Origin: Mytilus trossulus | Taxonomy: Eukaryota > Mollusca > Bivalvia > Mytilida > Mytilidae | Length of the DNA stretch: 64,000 nucleotides | Direction: 5' to 3' | Assembly (NCBI RefSeq): GCF_036588685.1 | Contig: NW_026963314.1 | Span: 2,411,001 to 2,475,000 of the forward strand | Shown here: in pieces, positions 59,841 through 64,000 of the stretch | How positions within the stretch are numbered: position 1 is the first letter of the stretch | Layout of the letters: every line of letters begins with the position of its first letter | Notes under the pieces: generated by a model | The model's database searches: none | What the model was told of the DNA's origin: nothing | What the model saw: the letters and a program-made list of their open reading frames with translations, nothing else | Program-made: the position numbers and the translations under genes

Positions 59841-61269
59841 CACGAGAAATTAACATTGACTAATGGACTATAGCGAACGATGTGACGTATCGACACAGCA
59901 AGATGGTGCAAGTGAAACATGACCATTCAAAAAGGAGAATAACAATAACGGAACTAAAAATCGTCTCTTTTATCGTATATTTTAGTGCTTAAGTGAAATA
60001 TTTCATTGTAGTAAATAAACTCATCATAGATACCAGGACTAAATTTAGAGTTATTATAGTAAATATTTGATTTGCTTAAAATCAGTTCTTTTCAATTTGG
60101 GTAAATATCCTTCTGTGTTAAACACAAAATAACTAAAATTTCTTTGATTCAGACATGGATTGATTAATAACACAAAATAGCAACAAAAAATCTAATTTAT
60201 GTGAATATATTCTACAGTCTACAAGTCTAAACAATGATAAAATAAATATACATTTCACAATTGTCCAGCTTATCTACTAAAATATACATTTCACAATTGT
60301 CCAGCTTATCTACTAAAATATACATAGAAAATGACAACATATATTCAATTTGACATTTTCCTCGATAGTCATTATACATTAGTCTGGGGAAAAGAAAAGG
60401 AGCTAGTCAGGGAAGAAGTATAAGGATCTAGTCAGGGAAGAAGTATAAGGATTTAGTCAATGTATTCATACTGTCAACAAGTTGGTCATCTTCTCGTGCT
60501 AATCCATTAACCTAATACAAAGAAATAATGTTAAAGAAAACAATTGTGAACATGGCTAAATCGTGAGCCATTGTAGTACAATAAGTTATTTTGAGACATA
60601 AACACTAAAGTTTGTTTGTTTAGGTGTATGACCAAATACATGTAGTTCTTTTTTTAAATTACATAACGAATGGGGATTAAAACGTTGGCGCCGCAGTTAG
60701 TATACTAAGTACTCTGAAGACATATGTTGAATACTTATGTCGTTGGACTTCTGTCACATTGACGGATACCTATATCCCGCGGCCTTTTAATATTATAATA
60801 GTGATTTCCTTTGTGTCATCATAATATTGTACCATTTGAAGTCTTTGCTTGACGGCTGAAATCATCCCTGGACAGTTTCAAGAACATTATTATATAAATG
60901 AATCGGTTGAAAATGTGTGATCTAGGATATAATCTTTTTAAGATTAGAGTAATCTCACTACGGAATCCACCTTCCTGAACAAGAAAAAGATTGTTACGAG
61001 CAATGGAGTATGAACGGTTTACCCTTTCAAGAAAGGTGAGGCAAAATCAGTTTCATTAAATTTGAGAATGGAAATTTTAGTTAACACGGTTTTTATTTTT
61101 CATATGTTTTTGTTTGTGAAAAATTACATGTTTTTAATATTTGTAATGCCTTATTTGTTTCTCTCTTTATGTCACATTAATGTATCTTTCAAATATTTGG
61201 TTTCGGATGAAATTGTGAAAACTGTTAAATTATTTTCACGAAAATGACCTACCGAATTAGACTATTACC
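59841..61269. other. Intergenic, nothing recognised
   Basis: AT-rich. It contains a 36-bp direct duplication (ATACATTTCACAATTGTCCA at about 60250 and 60286) and a short GTCAGGGAAGAAGTATAAGG duplication near 60400. The 61-residue hydrophobic frame at 61062 has no supporting features. Confidence 0.4.
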
Positions 61270-61857
61270 GGGTTTGTAATAGAATCATATTAAAAACAGT
61301 GTGGTTCTGGCCATTGATTAACGACCTAAATTATCCCATTGACTGGGACAGATTAGGTGAACGTTTGTCGGTAACAATCACTGCTCACTATGTACTTCTT
61401 AAAGACACTGAATTTGTGGGGTCACCAAAGGTTTTCAACACCTAAAAACAGCAATTCGAAAAACGAATCCGGAATAATATGATGTAAAATTGAGAATGGA
61501 AATGGGGAATGTGTCAAAGAGACAACAACCCGACCAAAATAAAAAAATACAACAGCAGAAGGTCACCAACAGGTCTTCAATGTAGCGAGAAATTCCCGCA
61601 CCCGGAGGCGTGCGTTGATTTATATCAATAATATAAATCAAAACATACAGGTTATTCCTAAATAATTTTTCGAATTATTTTATTATTAAAGGCGTTAAGA
61701 ACCTTTGGTGACCCCACAATTTAAATTCTATAATAAGTAAGAAGTGAGCAATGGTCGTTACAGACAAACGTTCACCTAATCTGTCCCAGTCAATGGGATA
61801 ATTTAGGTCGTCAATCAATGGCCAGGACCACACTGTTTTGAATATGATTCTACTATG
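61270..61857. repeat. Inverted repeat with arms of about 180 bp
   Basis: The left arm (TGGCCATTGATTAACGACCT; AATTATCCCATTGACTGGGA; GAACGTTTGTCGGTAACAAT) and the right arm (its reverse complement, with CCAGTCAATGGGATAATTTA at 61787) face each other across about 220 bp holding an R1 fragment (61490-61612). Arms differ by scattered substitutions. The right arm joins an RT-element tail at 61860-62090. Confidence 0.75.
61490..61612 (-). repeat. Dispersed repeat R1 fragment, reversed
   Basis: GGAAATGGGGAATGTGTCAA, CACCAACAGGTCTTCAATGT and CGCACCCGGAGGCGT match the 3' end of R1 seen at 40760-40880. Confidence 0.78.
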
Positions 61858-62319
61858 AGCAACACGACGGATGCCACATGTGGAGCAGGGTCTTCTTACC
61901 TCTCCACAGCACCTGAGATCATCCCAGCTTTTGATGGGTTCATGTTGCAAAGTGTGAAGTTTTCAATGTTGTGTCTTGTGTACTATTATTTGCCTGTTTA
62001 TCTTTTTCATTTTTAGCCATGGTGTTGTCAGTTTGTTTTCGATCTATGAGTTTTAATATCCCTCTGGTATAACTCGCCCCTCTTTTAAATATTTACCTTT
62101 GTCATGATATCTAAAAGATGATTGTGATGTGCATGGTACTTCATTATGTGAACAAACGCTTGGATGAACCAGAAACCCTTGGATTCCGTATTAAAAACGA
62201 TTGGGTCTGAAATGAAAGAATTTATGTATACATTAATATTTTGTAAATAAATATAGAAATTATAATTATTCATCCAATTGAATGTAATCGAAAAAATAAC
62301 TAATCGAAGATAATAGTTT

Positions 62320-62690
62320 TAAAGGTATCACTCATCAGTGACGCTCAGAACAAAATAGTTGTAAAGCCAAACAAGTACAAAGTTAAAGAGCATTGATGAC
62401 TCAACATTCTAAAAAAGGTTGTGCCAAACACGAAAAAGGTAATCTATTCCTGGGATAAGAAAATCCTTAATTTTTCGAAACAGGAAATTTATCAAAATGA
62501 ACATATAATTGAAACGCATGTCAAACGTCCAACAGTACTGTCATCGACCAAGTGGTGTAAATAGCTATCAAAGGTGCCAGGATTATAATTTAATACGCCA
62601 GACGCGCGTTTCGTCTACATAAGACTCATCAGTGACTGCGCCGCTCAGATCAAAATAGTTGTAAAGCCAAACAAAATGGTTCCTACAATT
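62320..62690 (-). repeat. Dispersed repeat R4, reversed
   Basis: CTCATCAGTGACGCTC occurs at 62330 and, as CTCATCAGTGACTGC, near 62626. CGCCAGACGCGCGTTTCGTC at about 62598 is the reverse of the 36240 block. AAGTGGTGTAAATAGCTATC and CCTGGGATAAGAAAATCCTT are further R4 markers. Confidence 0.72.
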
Positions 62691-63239
62691 ACCGAGAGGT
62701 GATCTTCTGATCACAGATACATCCGTTCGCATCAATTGAGTGATTAAAAACATTCAATTACAATGTATCGATTTCAAAAGGATTTTTCATTTATTTTCCA
62801 GATACCACACCATTTTGATTTATTTCAAAACTTAAAGACCACAACCCTGGAACATTACAAGTGGAAAAGACAAAAAATCGACCTTAAGCTGTGTTTAGTG
62901 GTCACAATCTTTTTAATCGGTCATTTTGAAATAAGGGTTCTCTATTTTAAATATTCGGTAACCGCAAAATGTAACCTCTCTTTAGGGACGATATCAAAAG
63001 ATCAATGTAGGATAACAAAAAATTTAAATCAAATAGTTTGGGGGTGGGGGTAACAATTCCTTCAAGTGTTTTTAATCCAAAATCGATTTTACATATAGCC
63101 ATATTGGTCAATCATTTCTCCCCAAATTAGGTTTAGACGGGATAGGAGGGTCAGTGAACAATATGAATTAAGTTTTTATCCTACATTGAATTTTTGTTGG
63201 CGTCCGTTATGATATATGGAATAAAATAAAAATATATGG
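62691..63239 (+). other. Intergenic, no supported gene
   Basis: A 96-residue open frame at 62763-63053 has no signal peptide, repeat or recognisable domain and no match to the LRR family. I do not call it a gene. Confidence 0.4.
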
Positions 63240-63760
63240 ATTTACTGTTGACCTCGCTAAGATGAGATATGCAATTACCGTATTTAGTTGCCTTCGCGAA
63301 GATGGTATACGGAATTACCGTATCTAGTTGCCATCGTTAAGATGATATACTGAATAAGCGTGTTTAGTTGCCCTCGCTAAGATGATATACGGAATTACCG
63401 TATTAAGTTGTCTTCGCTAAGGCTATATATGCAATTACCGTATTAAGTTGCCTTCGCTAAGACTATATATGCAGTTACCGTATTCAGTTGCCTTCGCTAA
63501 AATTATATACTGAGTTAGCGTATTTAGTTGCCCTCGCTAAGATGATATACTGAGTTAGCGTATCTAGTTGCCCTCGCTAAGATGATATACTGAGTTAGCG
63601 TATCTAGTTGCCCTCGCTAAGATGATATACGGAATAACCGTGATATATGCCCTCGCTAAGATTATATTTGGAATTACTGTATTTAGTTGCCCCCGCTAAG
63701 TTGATATAAATGTCATTACCGTATTTAGTTGCCCTAGCTAAGAAAATATCTGCTTTGGTG
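63240..63760 (+). repeat. 40-bp tandem array at the right end
   Basis: About 12 copies of a 40-bp unit (CCCTCGCTAAGATGATATAC then TGAGTTAGCGTATCTAGTTG). Copies diverge towards both ends. It is unrelated in sequence to the 40-bp array at the left edge. Confidence 0.85.
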
Positions 63761-64000
63761 AGAGTATGATGGTCTTCATTAATAAGTGGGAATATATTGC
63801 TCATCTCAGTATTGTCTGATTCTCCATAATCTAAAATATATACACTGCATAACAAGAGTAACATTATAAATACAAAGCATAAAAAGAGTACCATTAGAAA
63901 TACACTGCATATAATAAACAATAATATACACTGCATATAAGAAACAATATTATACACTGAATATTAAAAGGGGATATCTACCATACAACAGAAATGTGGA
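63761..64000. other. AT-rich end of window
   Basis: Contains a short tandem series of ATACACTGCATA-type units (about 63838-63960). No gene seen. Confidence 0.5.

Noticed and set aside
62763-63053. 96-residue frame.
   Set aside because: No family feature, no splice context, and a length expected by chance in this sequence.

Overview
The window looks like nuclear DNA from a bivalve mollusc, most likely a mussel (Mytilus-like). The genes are intron-containing and sparse in AT-rich DNA. Several short dispersed repeats, for example those around 39750-40270, 25862-26586 and 36170-36300, resemble mussel-genome repeats I know; this is from memory, not from a search. I saw no rRNA or tRNA gene, CRISPR array or prokaryotic operon.

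The only host genes I can support are a head-to-tail cluster of five paralogues (A to E), all on the + strand. They encode secreted or membrane-anchored leucine-rich-repeat (LRR) proteins built on one three-exon plan. Exon 1 (862-871 nt) carries a signal peptide, a Cys-bounded N-terminal cap, degenerate LRRs and an LRR C-terminal cap. Exon 2 (60-66 nt) encodes a two-Cys stalk. Exon 3 carries one more Cys, a single transmembrane helix and a cytoplasmic tail that differs in every copy. Both introns are phase 1 in all copies and every exon 3 starts with GT directly after the acceptor AG, so the models support each other. Gene A is partial: exon 2 is at 7870-7935, exon 3 at 13121-13422, and exon 1 lies upstream of the window. 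B is 17757-21232, C is 29353-35969 (with an in-frame stop in exon 2), D is 38828-43480 and E is 52025-55107.

The striking property is the minisatellites. Four tandem arrays are built from pieces of these genes, and three of them span exon-intron junctions. The 40-bp array at 1-7571 (about 189 units) is the 3' end of exon 1 plus its GTAAGT donor. The 78-bp array at 8397-13137 (about 60 units) is the intron 2 acceptor plus the start of exon 3. The 67-bp array in gene C (about 29 units) is the 3' end of exon 2 plus its donor. A 63-bp unit containing the stop codon of gene E is present three times. The locus thus carries hundreds of candidate splice sites. The 78-bp array stays open in the exon 3 frame for about 3.5 kb, each unit adding 26 mostly hydrophobic residues.

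Between the genes are further arrays with no clear gene origin: 58-bp (21495-25860), 25-bp (26583-28605), 28-bp (33860-35310), 50-bp (48100-51300) and 40-bp (63240-63760). There are also dispersed repeats, foldback elements and decayed retroelement pieces: a LINE 3' end at 41770-42370 and reverse-transcriptase remnants at 55490-59840. The last 8.8 kb after gene E contains no host gene I can support.

Family assignment, splice sites and translations were read by hand. Expression, use of the array splice sites and family identity are inference.
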